64,000 bases of DNA from Schistosoma haematobium (GCF_000699445.3 NC_067196.1:682001-746000), one strand, 5' to 3'; positions 32,711 through 43,687 are shown, counted from the first letter of the stretch. A program made the numbers and translations. The notes: generated from the sequence alone by a model not told the origin.

Positions 32711-33624
32711 TTACAACAACCTACACAATCCCGCATTCTGGCACGTTAAGTTGCAATCAGTGTTTTACATTCTTAGTATATGTAGGAGAGATTGACCTGA
32801 TAAAATAAAGGAATTGATGCTTGGCTATTATGCTTAAAACTAACAATTTGAGTATACCCATAAAATATGCAAACACAAAGAATATTTGAGCGAACAAATG
32901 ATTTGATCATCAGCCTCTACAGTTAAAGGTCTATAATGTGTGTCCCATTTTATAAAGACCGAAATAATGCAGGCATTATTGAATTTACCAATGTAATATG
33001 TGAGAAATGTTGAACACTGTCGTCTGTTTCTATAGAAATGGTGTGATTTGTAAATTGGAATGTCACTTAATGAAGGTTAGAATGATTTGTAGGAAGGTGC
33101 CAAGATTTTATCAATAAAATAATAATAATAGTGGTGATAATACTAACGTTGTTTGAATTCAGTTTGTAATTAATGGGGTATAGTCAGGTAATTACTATAA
33201 AAAAAGAAACAACGTGAACTAGGAAAGATGAATGTGTGGATTTTTAGAGTTCAGAAAATTCTCAAAATGCCTAATGATGGAGTTGATTACCCTGAACTTG
33301 AATGGAAATATCAAGCATTCGGCATTTACAGCATAGAAGAAACCATCTTTATAGAGAAACCAACCAATAAATCATCTGAAGGAATGTAATTTCATCAACA
33401 TCAACCTTCTCAGTAACAGATCGTCTCTCTATAATCTCAATATTTGATCAGAGTTTGCAATATTGAATATCATCTTATCAAGTGAATTGCAATGTGATCG
33501 TTACAAATCAATTAACTGGAATGACAGCTTTATGATAATCAACATAATGAATCTTACATTTCAATTTCAACTCAGATATCATCACTTGTTAAAATACAGT
33601 TCATTTTGGGTTCAACTTAGAATT
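32711..33624. other. Non-coding spacer
   Basis: Nothing recognised. The 97-codon plus ORF at 33,463-33,756 overlaps the antisense duplicate below and is a shadow. Confidence 0.4.
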
Positions 33625-33800
33625 TGTTTGAAATCTAAAATTGAACACGACACCTCAACAGTACAATTGAGTTATTCAGAACATTCGTATGGATTGATCG
33701 ATGTATTAGAAGATAGTGTTTTGATGCTTCGTTCGAAGCTACTGATATTTGTATAAGTAGTAAAGAAATCAGTAATGACAACGACAACGTCCAATTAAGC
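33625..33800 (-). pseudogene. Broken copy of the signal-peptide exon at 16,880-17,085
   Basis: Minus strand shows ISVASNEASKHYLLIHRSIH, then LLRCRVQF followed by a stop, homologous to the 16.9 kb candidate exon in the same orientation. The initiator region has diverged (TTAATTGGACG at the corresponding place) and no start was found in frame, so this looks like a pseudogene copy. Confidence 0.45.
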
Positions 33801-33829
33801 CCTAAGCAGTTAAGATAAGATCAACAGGT

Positions 33830-34060
33830 ATTTATACTTACTTACGTAGCGATTAATAGAGAAAATACAAGTCAATCAACAGTAATAATTTAGTGACATA
33901 TAGGTGCCAGTCTTAAAAGAATTTAGTCGTGGGATTAATAGCTGAATCTATATCACATTAGCTCTATTTCACTAATATCTTTTGAATGATACACGAATCG
34001 AACTACTATTCAACATATTGTTGGGTTAGTCAAACACAATATGCAGTCTGTATAGATTGC
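33830..34060 (+). repeat. Dispersed repeat E, copy 1
   Basis: Related to 54,930-55,610: AAGTCAATCAACAGTAATAA, GGTGCCAGTCTTAAAAGA and GAACTACTATTCAACATATT. The order is kept; spacing differs. Confidence 0.55.
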
Positions 34061-34084
34061 ACTTAATCAACACATGAACAAAAC

Positions 34085-34225
34085 TAAGTGAATAACACGA
34101 TGGCGATTGAAGCAAGCGGTATTTTAATTGAGTCTCGGATTAAAAATTATTTATGGAATGCAGGTGTATCCATCTGACGAGTCACAAATAGAACTAAACG
34201 TACATCACGGATTCCTTTGCCAGCT
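34085..34225 (+). repeat. SM-alpha-type copy with decayed hammerhead
   Basis: A tRNA-like piece (GATGGCGATTGAAGCAAGCG), then ATGCAGGTGTATCCATCTGA, core CUGACGAG intact, stem II GUCA/GAAC broken, GAAAC changed to UAAAC, and the tail GGATTCCTTTGCCAGC. Inactive. Confidence 0.65.
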
Positions 34226-34805
34226 AGGAACGTGTTGTTATCGGAATTCGAAATCAGGCAGTCATCCAGCACAATACAATCATTAGTCCATACAAACACA
34301 ATACTGCGTACATGATCGTAGTCATAGTAATAACAGGTCACAAATTCACAACTATGAAAATGGTTGCACACACTTGGTGGAAATGAAATGTTCCAATGCA
34401 AAAATGTATTTGGTTCGGTCGATTTAATGAAATTCCTTTATTCCTACTCATTAGATTTACATAGTGTATGCTTCATTAATCAAATCATACAATTAAGAGT
34501 ATGTAAATGGTGTATAAATAAGAAAAACAGAATCATGAAATGAATCCAAGTCAAACTATGGAATGATCAAATGGACTTAATGAATGAAATCATACATAAC
34601 GATGTGATGAGTTCTGCAGAATAACCAACACAAATTCATGTTTAATTTAAGTAGTCTTTGTAGTAGATTTCCGTAGATTATTTTAACAAGTTAGAACTAT
34701 ACTATTTTTTGATGATTGAGTAGTAAGCGAAGCTATTCTCAACTCATTATTTCGTGATGATCGAATAACCTAGATCAAGTTTCAATATGACCACTAGTGT
34801 AAGTG
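34226..34805. other. Non-coding spacer
   Basis: Nothing recognised. The 84-codon minus ORF at 34,147-34,401 overlaps the SM-alpha copy and is incidental. Confidence 0.4.
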
Positions 34806-35612
34806 GTTAAGTTGTTAGTTGGTTGGACTTAGTAAATAGTAAACCAATCTTGACCCAAGCTTCATACTGGCTACTACTTATCATCGGGACCCACTTGTAA
34901 TCTTTGGGAGGACTGGTGCTCCTAATAACACCCAGCTACATAATTTCGTACTTTACTGTTGAGATGTTCGAGTCATGATTGACGCGGTATTTAAAAATGA
35001 TCGATTAACGGTTAACGTTTAACATCATGTTTGTCTAGTCATTCAAGTATTGACTGAATTCTGTTGACTACTATTATACGATTTACTATTCTTTATTTAT
35101 TCTCCCTACTATGGGTTACTATCTCCCTATACTCACTTGACCTGTATAATAATTATTTTATATTACATGATGTGATGTGGTCCAGCCTGGTTCTATATAA
35201 ACTGCGTATATGTCAAATATCAGATTCATATACCAAACGCTGATATTTGTATTCCAGATTGAACAGGCTGAGGTAAGTGAGAAACTATGATACGGATGCT
35301 CAATAAAAATTCTGAACTGACTCAACAATACTAGTGCTTTTCGACTCATCATTGGTTTAGAGCGCATATAAGGTCATAGTAGACGGTATTCTGAGTAGCG
35401 ATTTTATCACTTGATATTTGATGGGTCAGAGGACAATTCAGTTTTTTGAATAAATATTGATGGATGTTTAACGGAAGCATTTTAATTTCTCTACAGAACA
35501 ACTACGAATTTTGTCACGAATGAGACGTGTGAGCAGGTACGGTTGACTTTATCACTAACGAGATAATCTGACATCATTGTTGATCAGTCGATATACAATC
35601 ATTTGAATTATC
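34806..35612 (-). repeat. Dispersed repeat B, arm 2 of an inverted pair
   Basis: Inverse of 19,012-20,224 without the 390-bp insertion; it therefore shows the uninterrupted form of repeat B. Confidence 0.7.
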
Positions 35613-36017
35613 ATCAGTCTTCTTAGTTCGAAGAAGAGAGCACAGCTAGCAAAATTTTATTATTCTTATAATAATTATTATTAATCTTAGTAAAAGTGAA
35701 ATCATCATTATAGTCGTCCGATTCGCATCCTTTGTTTTTTCGCATTTGTTCAACAGGGAAACTACACGTCAATAATATTCGACCAGAAGATGATTGGGTG
35801 GAATGTATTAGACTCTTTCTGAGCTTCGTAATGCTTTTGGTAGTTTGAACGATAATTAGGCAAATCAAGATTTGAAGTAATTCATCCTACAAATCTCAAG
35901 TTAAAGAAACCTTGTCTCATTCAAAATACTATCCATTTGTAAACATATATGCTCCATCTTAATTCCCATTGTTGCAAATACATCAAAATGTATACCTATA
36001 ATGCACTCAAGCCTTCG
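35613..36017. other. Non-coding spacer
   Basis: Nothing recognised. Confidence 0.4.
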
Positions 36018-37570
36018 GGAACACATACCCTTTGATTGTATGGTCTACCTAAGATTCATAAATCCGATGTTCTTTTTCTCCCGATACTGGATATAGCAAA
36101 CTCACAATACCATTCAACAGCAAAATGGTGAGTTAAATGATTAGAACCATTGCACCAAGAGCTGGTTGAGCATAGTGTTAAAGACGTCTTTGAATCTGTG
36201 GATACAATTAAAAATATGAATATAAATGGCAAAATCATGTTATCACTAGACATAACAACTTTGTTAACTAACCTCCCTCTGGCTGAATCCATCGATTACA
36301 TATGTGAACAATTACTAGAAAAGAGAATAGAGACACCAATGCCAGTTATTAAAATGAAAGAACTTCTAAATAACAATCAACACAATGCTCAATTTATTCG
36401 AAATTATCAAATCAAACCTTGTTAATGATACCTACTGAAAGAACATCTGTTGAAATGCATCATGAATATCTACTTTAAGTTTAACAATGAATTTTTCAGA
36501 CAAGTAGATGGGTTTACTATGGGATCACCTCTAGGCCCAATCCTTGCTAATATTTTTCTGACCAAACTAGAAAATGCACCGCTTAAAGAAATCCTAAATA
36601 AGCTTGATTATTACTGTCGATACATAGATGACACGCTAATCATATGTGATAGGAAATGTTGAACTCTTTCAATAATGTCCACCCAGCCATTAAATTCACC
36701 AGTGAGGAGGAGAAAAACAAATAGTATAGGTATTCTGGATGTCCTACATTCTAGAAGAACAGACGGTTCCATAAAGCGAAATGTATGTCAAAAGAGTACA
36801 TGAACGGGTCAGTATACTCATTTCCAAAGCTTCACACCTCTTTAATATAAAATAAATTTGGTTAAATGTCTCAACCACAGAATCAAGTTATTATGTTCTG
36901 AAGACAGTGTGGATGACGAAATAGATATACTAAAGAACACATTACGAAGTAATGGTTATCCTGATAATTTTGTTAAAAAATACCTCGTACAAAGTACTAA
37001 AAAAAGAAGAAATTGTGACACAGTCAGTAAAAAGACCTTATATCTAAGAATTGACATTAAAGGGGACACAGCAGGTGATATTTTAACACGTCGACTCAAA
37101 AGATCTGTCGAAGGACGTACCAGCATGGTTGGGAAAAGGAGTTACCAAATCGATTAACAGCACCATTCTTTCTCACTTGGGGATACTGAACATCATATCA
37201 AAATAGATGAAGCTTTCTCTGTTCAAAAACATCTACCCAAAGGACCTAGATTACGATTGCTCTGCATAGCTGAAACCATCTGGATCAACACCAGAAGACT
37301 AAATTTTTGTATCCACAAAAAATATATCCAGCCTCTTTGTTTACCTTGGCCTATGACTGGATCAAAGAATACTTAGACTGAATATTATAGACCACTTACC
37401 CCTCATTTTTGATTATCTCTATCTTAATTTTCACATCTATCATTCCCAATTCGTTTATCGTAATTACCGTGATAACACCCACTCACCCCTTTATTACAAA
37501 TTATATTCACACAACAATCTGATAATGCTATAATACTATTCTCCACTTATTGTGACTGAACACTTCACTC
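36018..37570 (+). pseudogene. Penelope-like element with RT and C-terminal GIY-YIG end, degraded
   Basis: Begins with LYGLPKIHKSD (about 36,036) followed by SQYHSTAKW and two stops. The palm has KIMLSLDITTLLTNLPLAES (36,229-36,290), then an alien 65-bp insertion at 36,371-36,435, then FRQVDGFTMGSPLGPILANI (36,495-36,556) and CRYIDDTLIIC (36,616-36,650). From 36,858 an open stretch carries LCSEDSVDDEIDILKNTLR. Most of the GIY-YIG core is deleted near 37,150. The C-terminal part (HHIKIDEAFSVQKHLPKGPR, RLLCIAETIWINTRRLNFCI) survives, including the glutamate in IAE that corresponds to the catalytic residue. The 3' UTR to 37,570 also occurs inverted at 18,722-18,900. Not functional. Confidence 0.85.
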
Positions 37571-37964
37571 CCAAATCATTCTGACCTTTATTGAATGAAC
37601 TTTATAATTTGCAAATAATACAATTTTGAAGTATATACATCACATTGTCAAATTAATTAATGCCAGGCCTTATTTTCGGCTGTCTAGTTGACCTTTTAAT
37701 GCTCTTACCAAGTATATTAGTTGTGATCAGATTGTTCGAAATTTATTGCGCAAATCTATCATCACATAATTCTGATCAACTTCGTCTTCTTATTACATGA
37801 TCGAAATTTATCAAAGGGATTCCTTGTTTCAAAATATTATGAACTTATAACTGTAGAGTCTGATGATGGAGTTATTGGAAACAATTGTTCGCTCAAATAT
37901 TCTTCATTTTTGAAAATATTCTATGCGGATTTTTAAACACCAAGTGAATATAAACTTCATCCCA
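37571..37964. other. Non-coding spacer
   Basis: Nothing recognised. Confidence 0.4.
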
Positions 37965-38115
37965 TTGCACAAGCAAGTGGCTATCAGGACCGCGATGGCG
38001 TTTGAAGCGAGCGGTACTGGTTTTGAGTGCACAAATGAACATTTAGCTGACTTATCACAAATAAGATGAAACGCACATCCTTGATTCCATTGCTAACCAC
38101 TATCCATCTTTGTTT
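37965..38115 (+). repeat. SM-alpha-type copy with tRNA head and decayed hammerhead
   Basis: AAGTGGCTATCAGGACCGCG, GATGGCGTTTGAAGCGAGCG and TACTGGTTTTGAGTG form the tRNA-like head. The ribozyme (about 38,033-38,092) has CUGACUUA in place of CUGANGAG; GAAAC and the tail GCTAACCACTATCCATC are kept. Confidence 0.7.
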
Positions 38116-38524
38116 ATACACAAGTTTATATATCAAGTAATTACAATTTACAATTGAGCTGAGATCAACTTCAATCTTCATTAGAAATGATCACAGTGAA
38201 TTCAAGGGATTTATGAATTATTGATCAATAATTTATTGAATGAAGGAGGCTTCGTGGAGATTTTATCCTTGTGTGTTGATATTTTAAGAGTAACAATATT
38301 CACCTAAAAATATATGATATGAGCATGTGTAATCCTCGAACAAGCTGCCCATCAATCCGATAAATGATTCATCATTACTTAAATTGAATTCAATAACTTG
38401 CTAACACAGTCTAATTTGATGAAACATGATTTTTATTATTGTGGAGGATTCGTGTAGATAGTAGAGTTTAAAACCAACAACTAATCCTAACTAGATTAAT
38501 ACTGAAAGTCTAGTAGCACTGCAT
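38116..38524. other. Non-coding spacer
   Basis: Nothing recognised. Confidence 0.4.
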
Positions 38525-38640
38525 AAATGGTGTGCAATAGCTCGGCATTTACTTGACACCAGGCATACCGTCAACATTTTGCACGCTTTTAAAATCATCA
38601 GTAGACAAAGAAATACGACTACGAATAAGAAAAAGAGAAG
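38525..38640 (+). pseudogene. PLE endonuclease C-terminal scrap
   Basis: AIARHLLDTGHTVNILHAFK followed by IISRQRNTTT, clearly the same family as the 51.4-51.6 kb copy (AIARHLLDIGHTVNILQTCE, then FINRQRSTIT). Confidence 0.7.
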
Positions 38641-38879
38641 TCAGCGAAGAAAATGTTTTTCGTCAAAATCAATTACTTAAGCTTTACATTCGTATATATA
38701 GTTAGATATGGAAGATATATGTCAATAGAAGGATAGAAGGGATTGTATCATAAAAAATGGATTCGAGAATAAATAACGAATGAGGTTAACGTACTTATCA
38801 AGGGGTAAGGGAGTTACAGAATTTATGGGTCATATAATAGTCCAATTGATAGATATGAAGAAAAAACGACAAACAAACC

Positions 38880-39205
38880 ATTATCAGTGGAGTTCAATTA
38901 GGTCCGTTATGAGATATCACCTTTCTGAAGACAATGGTGTACGGTGGTGCATTTTCGTGGATTGGTTGAAGTTAGAAATTAACACCTTTGTAAGCCAGCT
39001 CAGTGGTCCAATGGGTAAGTGCTCGCGCGCGCAGCCAGTAGGTCCTAGGTTCGAATTCCGCGGGGTGTGGGGTCGTGAATACGCACTGCTGAAGAGTCCC
39101 GTATTAGGACGAAACGACCGTCCAGTGCTTCCGGGTTTTTCAAGGTGGTCTTTCTTCGACTGACTCATGATTTCAATCTGTGAAATTTCAAAAATCTCCA
39201 CAAAC
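38880..39205 (+). repeat. Best preserved tRNA-headed hammerhead short repeat
   Basis: Order: body part (AGTGGAGTTCAATTAGGTCC, GAAGACAATGGTG), tRNA head with A box TGGTCCAATGG (39,004-39,014) and B-box-like GGTTCGAATTCC (39,048-39,059), hammerhead 39,083-39,128, then the body start (a CGACTGACTCATGATTTCAA block) to about 39,205. It thus covers slightly more than one unit length, beginning and ending inside the body. Pol III transcription from the internal boxes is inferred. No protein is encoded, so mobility would depend on another element's enzymes. Confidence 0.8.
39083..39128 (+). ncRNA. Hammerhead ribozyme, all core bases intact
   Basis: Stem I GCACUG (39,083-39,088) pairs fully with CAGUGC (39,123-39,128). 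Core CUGAAGA (39,089-39,095). Stem II GUCC (39,096-39,099) pairs with GGAC (39,107-39,110) around a 7-nt loop. GAAA (39,111-39,114). Stem III is only A-U and C-G closing GACC. The cleavage triplet GUC ends at C39,122. Such a short stem III is known for schistosome and retroelement hammerheads, which may work better as dimers. Confidence 0.88.
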
Positions 39206-39549
39206 CCCTTCTGATAAAACAACAAAAGTCATAATAATAAATGAACGATAATCAAGAAAACTAGTATAAGGTAATAATACTAATAAACGATTAGAGTTTA
39301 AAGTGCAAAATAGTAATTTTAAAAGATGTCGATAATAAATATTTAAAAGTGAAGAAAAACAACAAAAAACACCAACACAGAAACATACCTTTTAAGGGAA
39401 TTAGGTCCAAGGAAGGATGAGAGGTTGGACAAATCGTTTCTCCACTCAAAATTCAGGCTTGAGTTTATGGATTGCCAATGCCTCTGCGGTGCATAAAATG
39501 TTGATTCGAACCCCTTTCGAGCCATAAATAAAAATAAAATATATTAGTA
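39206..39549. other. Non-coding spacer
   Basis: Nothing recognised. A 60-codon minus ORF is incidental. Confidence 0.4.
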
Positions 39550-40140
39550 ATATCCCAGTGAGCGGAAAATTGAATTTTCTGACGTTTCGTGTCTTAGTGT
39601 AAGTCACTTCTTCAGAGAATAAATAACCATAATAAAATTAATCCAAGTTTGAATAGTACAACCGAACAATGCAAGAATGATATTGGATCAATCAAAAAAC
39701 AGGTCTGAACAAGTTGATGTCATGTCATTTCTGTCAAGGTGATTCATAGGTGATATGTGTAAATTTGTGTGTGTAGTATGTGTGCATTGTCTAAGAATGA
39801 AAACTTGTGTGACCTTTGTGGTAAGAAAGGATAGAGTTTAAATTTGTAATATGATAGTGTGAAATTGTAAATAAGATCAGACTGAATGGCTAGGATAGAT
39901 GGTCCGAATAGGATGTAATATAACAATCAACCCAATGCTCAATTTATTCGAAATTATCAAATCAAACCTTGGTAATGACACCTACCCTCTCGATCTATTT
40001 CCTTTGACTCTGTAGACTATCTTAAATGAAGCGTCCTTTAAAACGACATGTCCGCAGTTGATTAAGTGCTCCTGTACCGAACTCGTGATTGTTTTTCGTT
40101 CATTTATGCTAATTGTTTCACACAACCTCAATGTAGGACA
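39550..40140 (-). pseudogene. PLE remnant: endonuclease end plus hammerhead-bearing terminal region
   Basis: Minus strand 40,140-39,985 reads ICPTLRLCETISINERKTIT followed by SSVQEHLINCGHVVLKDASF and KIVYRVKGNRSRG, the C-terminal half of a GIY-YIG domain unlike the other PLE copies here. Below it (39,985-39,921) lies the 65-bp segment also found inside the 36 kb PLE. Further down, 39,622-39,574 folds as a hammerhead with minimal stem III. PLEs are known to carry hammerheads in their terminal repeats, which fits. Confidence 0.6.
39574..39622 (-). ncRNA. Minimal-stem-III hammerhead of PLE type
   Basis: Reverse complement: stem I UUCU/AGAA, CUGAAGA (39,615-39,609), stem II GUG/CAC with a long loop, then GAAACGUC (39,588-39,581), where GUC directly follows GAAAC so that stem III is reduced to about one pair. 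This layout is established for hammerheads in Penelope-like elements. Confidence 0.6.
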
Positions 40141-40985
40141 AATGTTCATACAGACAACATAATTCATTACACAATCACTTCAAACATCAACGCGTTATTC
40201 ACTGAAATGCTGAATCAAGATAACCACCTGTTTATCCAACAGATAATGGGTTGACTTGTTAGCGTTTGCGTTTTCCAGTTTGATGTTATTGAAGACTCCA
40301 AGTGATCAGTCTTGCATATTCATAAATATTCACTCGAAATCTGAAGAGTACACGCAAGATATTTCAATACATTGGTTTATGTATATCGAGTCAGGTCAAT
40401 TAAACGACAAGTGAGAGATGATTTATTGAGGGAAGAATAATAACTTATCAAGTAACCACATATAATAGAATCGATCATGGATAATCAAACGAAAAGGAAG
40501 AGATCGAATTCAGAATGAATACTATTCGTGCAGACACACAAACACAAGGCTCGCATATCTCAGAATTATCACTTGTGAGTGAGATATTTTCTCTAGCCAC
40601 CTAGTGACCACTATTTAACGCTTCGCACATAGTTGACATTTTCGAACAATCTGTCACTCAACTTCATTGTACTTTTGATGATTTTGTTTAATTATCGAAC
40701 ACTCATCAATAATCTTAGGTGTGTATAAGCAAATATGGATAGTGGTTTGCAATGGAATCCGTGATGAGAGTTTTGTCGTTTATTGACATTCAGTTAAATA
40801 AACATTGACGAGTAATAGGTGTTGAATAGACGTTTCGTATTGTTGTGGAACTCTCAACGACTGAACAACTAAGACTTCAACAAGAGTCGATTTTATGATC
40901 ATTAATTTTGTTTTCAGTGATTAATATTCTTAAATTCATTCACTTGATGAAATTATAAAGTTGTCTTTTATCGCTACCGGTGATC
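40135..40985 (-). repeat. Dispersed repeat C, arm 2 of an inverted pair
   Basis: Inverse of 26,088-27,480, lacking the 560-bp segment 26,273-26,835. The join near 40,775 falls inside a former hammerhead, leaving only its right half and the SM-alpha tail (GGATAGTGGTTTGCAATGG on plus). Confidence 0.75.
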
Positions 40986-41119
40986 ATTGGCAGGATGATG
41001 ATTGCTCACTACTGACTAGTTGCTTACTTGGATGAAATGACAGTCTAATGCTTCTAGGTTTTCAGTGGCTGTTCTTCATATATACGTTCTTTTTACCACT
41101 GATGGACTGTAGTGTGTCT

Positions 41120-41345
41120 TATGTTTATCTTATTATGGCCTTGACCATACTTGAAGATGAGGCCGAGATTCCCAAAGAAGCCATTTAAAAGAAAAAGATC
41201 GATCAAGTCAGAGTTAATGGAAATGTTTATCGTATTATGGACGTGACCTATCTAAATTTTCCTTCCTACTTGAAGGTGAGGCCGAGATTCCCAAAGAAGC
41301 TATTTAAAAGAATAAAATTGATCGAGTCAGAGTCAAGGGAAATAC
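41120..41345 (+). repeat. Two-copy tandem repeat, 119-bp period
   Basis: GGCCGAGATTCCCAAAGAAG occurs at 41,161 and 41,280; the preceding TTATGG and following ATTTAAAAGAA and GAGTCAGAGT blocks repeat as well. No coding content. Confidence 0.85.
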
Positions 41346-42284
41346 TGACCTCAGAATTAATTTTATTTACTTTGTTGTGAAACTAAAATCAGTCAACTTC
41401 TCACCAAGTTATAATAAGAAAATGCTAAAATGAAACGAGGGTTTTACTAATCATTACAGTTGGATCCCATTGATTAGTGAAGCAAATTAAAACCTATTTT
41501 CTCGGTCTTTACCTTACATGAATATGAATGAAGAACACAACCGACCGTAAACTTAATGCACTCAGTAAATATTTAGGGACTACGTCGTTCGTCCTGATGT
41601 AGTGACAGTACCCTTAAAAAAGAATAACAAACGAAACAAACCTCTGACTTTTCAAGGAAGATTGTGTTCATGAAGATTCAATGTTAATGGAAGGCATTTC
41701 CAGAGATCTTTAAAAACCAAATGTTTCAGTGAAGAAGCGAAACTTTTCAGATTGTTTTTTTGTTTTTGTTTATAGACTAGTAAAGTTTTTGACAACAAAT
41801 CTCTGTGTGAAACTTCATTTCTTGAAGGAGCCTTGCTTCACTTTATGACTCGTCTTTTCTTATTTATAAACCATTTCAATACAAATTTACATGCTCTTCA
41901 TTGTATGACTGGATTATTGAGGCATACATTATGTAAATCTGATGTAGAGTGAAAGAATTCCTCCACAGATGAATCACGACACGATTCTGGTTGTTTAGAA
42001 TACTCAAAATGAATCGATTATTTTCTCCTGGTCTTCAATTCTATTTGATTTTAACCTGGTTAAAATGATCGCATGTAAGTTTAGTGAAATTCATACTTAC
42101 AACCTCTATTCTCTCTCTTTCTATCTTTTCCTGCATGTCTAATCCATCTATGCTAACAATATGTCTGTTAACATTGATTACCGTACAGGCTGAACGATCA
42201 ATCACTTACCTCAGTATTAAGCTTGATATGCTAAGCCTTCTGCTGTCAGGTTTTCCACTTCCGATCGTTGTTACGTCTTCAGAC
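41346..42284. other. Non-coding spacer
   Basis: Nothing recognised. Confidence 0.4.
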
Positions 42285-42725
42285 AAAATTAGTATACATC
42301 ACAGCTATACGATATTTTGAACCACATTCCTCGTTTCTCCCACTACCGACGTGTGCTGAATAGAGAGTTTTTGATAACTAAAGAGCAATCTATATTTCGC
42401 AACAATTCAGAACTCAATCACATCTCCACTTTACATGCCATTGTTCACTCAGGCTTTCAGTATTTACATGTAATCTATGAAAATAAACTAATCAATCACA
42501 ATTCAATCACAACTCGTTTGTTCAAACGTCAATCCCCTTGATTATGTATTATACATAGTTGTTTTTGTGTTCTACCAAATGGAAGTGCACATTTTGATTT
42601 ATGTCTTAAATCAATGAAAACTACACAGACTGAGTGTTGTGATATTTAGGTATTCAATCATTCAAATGTCTGATTAAATCAACCAATCGTTGAATAGTAG
42701 TTCTATTCGTTATACTAAGTTAATA
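42285..42725 (+). repeat. Dispersed repeat F, arm 1 of an inverted pair
   Basis: Inverse of 55,550-55,985: shared TTCTCCCACTACCGACGTGT, CTCCACTTTACATGCCATTG, TACCAAATGGAAGTGCACAT. The 74-codon ORF in it is not kept in the partner. Confidence 0.75.
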
Positions 42726-43217
42726 TTGGTAGAGAATCTAATTTAGCACACTTGCCTCCCGATAGCTCGAATAAAGAACAACTCAGAAGGCAGATAGCTT
42801 CTAATTATAAAGTTGGGATTTGTTAGTCACGTATACAGTAGCAAAAGCGAAATTCCGGTCATAAATCAACAGAATTAATAACTTAGAATATGTCTATCAC
42901 TGCCCATACGCGGACGAGGACAGAATGATAAGTTCGTAATAAAACAATAGTTTAGGGAAGGTGAACCTTACACGAATAATTTTCGTATGAAAATTATAAA
43001 ATGTAAATCATAATCCTTGCACAGGTTCATAACCCTCATTTGATACCAGTTATGGGTTGAACACTCTCATGGTCATTTTAGCGCCGTTCAAATGTCCATA
43101 AATTCTAGTCTCTCCCTTAATTTGAGTGTTGGAGACGTAAGATCCATAGAACTCACTTGGAAAAAGACCTAAGTTTGTAATTTTATTTAGAAAATTTTAA
43201 TTTCTTTGTTTTCGCGC
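42726..43217. other. Spacer with a faint repeat A-like patch
   Basis: GTCCATAAATTCTAGTCTCT (about 43,091-43,110) resembles GTCCATAAACTAGAGTCTCA at 22,876. Otherwise nothing. Confidence 0.3.
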
Positions 43218-43665
43218 CAAAGGCACTCTTGTCACCCACATGTTGTATTTCCCACTTGGGAAATATCTTACATTCTACTGGTCTGTTGCACCTTTTAGTA
43301 TGCTGATTGGTAACTGCCCCCAAGGATGGTTGTGTGCTATATATATAACTATATACGCTTTGAATTGTGCTTGTTGTTGTCGCTCGTTTCTGGCCTCTTG
43401 TATAACATACGTCCCCATTCCAATTTCGGACCTCTCACTTTAGTTGACGAGGCTGGGACGCATCAATAGCTAGCTTACAAGTCATTGGTCATCGTGTCTT
43501 GTTTCTCGTTCTCAGATTAATAAAACTCGTGATAGCCGCAACCCAAGCATATTTGGAGATGGTGGCTTCGGAAACGTGGATCCTTCTAAACTTGAGTTAT
43601 TACTCGAGCAGAAGATGAAATTTATTGCCAACAACGCAGAAATCTCGAACTGCATGCGGGGTAGG
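43218..43665 (+). repeat. Possible solo LTR
   Basis: A stretch more GC-rich and promoter-like than its surroundings. It begins near TTGTCACCCACATG and ends near GTTACCTCACA, with a TATA-like TATATATAACTATATACG (about 43,340-43,357) and AATAAAACTCGTG (about 43,519) as a possible poly(A) signal. TG...CA ends are present, but no target duplication was found and there is no second copy in the window. An unrelated gene fragment cannot be excluded. Confidence 0.3.
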
Positions 43666-43687
43666 TGTTACCTCACAAGCTGATCCC

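Noticed and set aside
40800..40860. Hammerhead-like GAAACGTC on the minus strand
   Set aside because: The left core reads UUGAGAG, with two essential bases changed, and the 26.2 kb partner has lost GAAAC context too.
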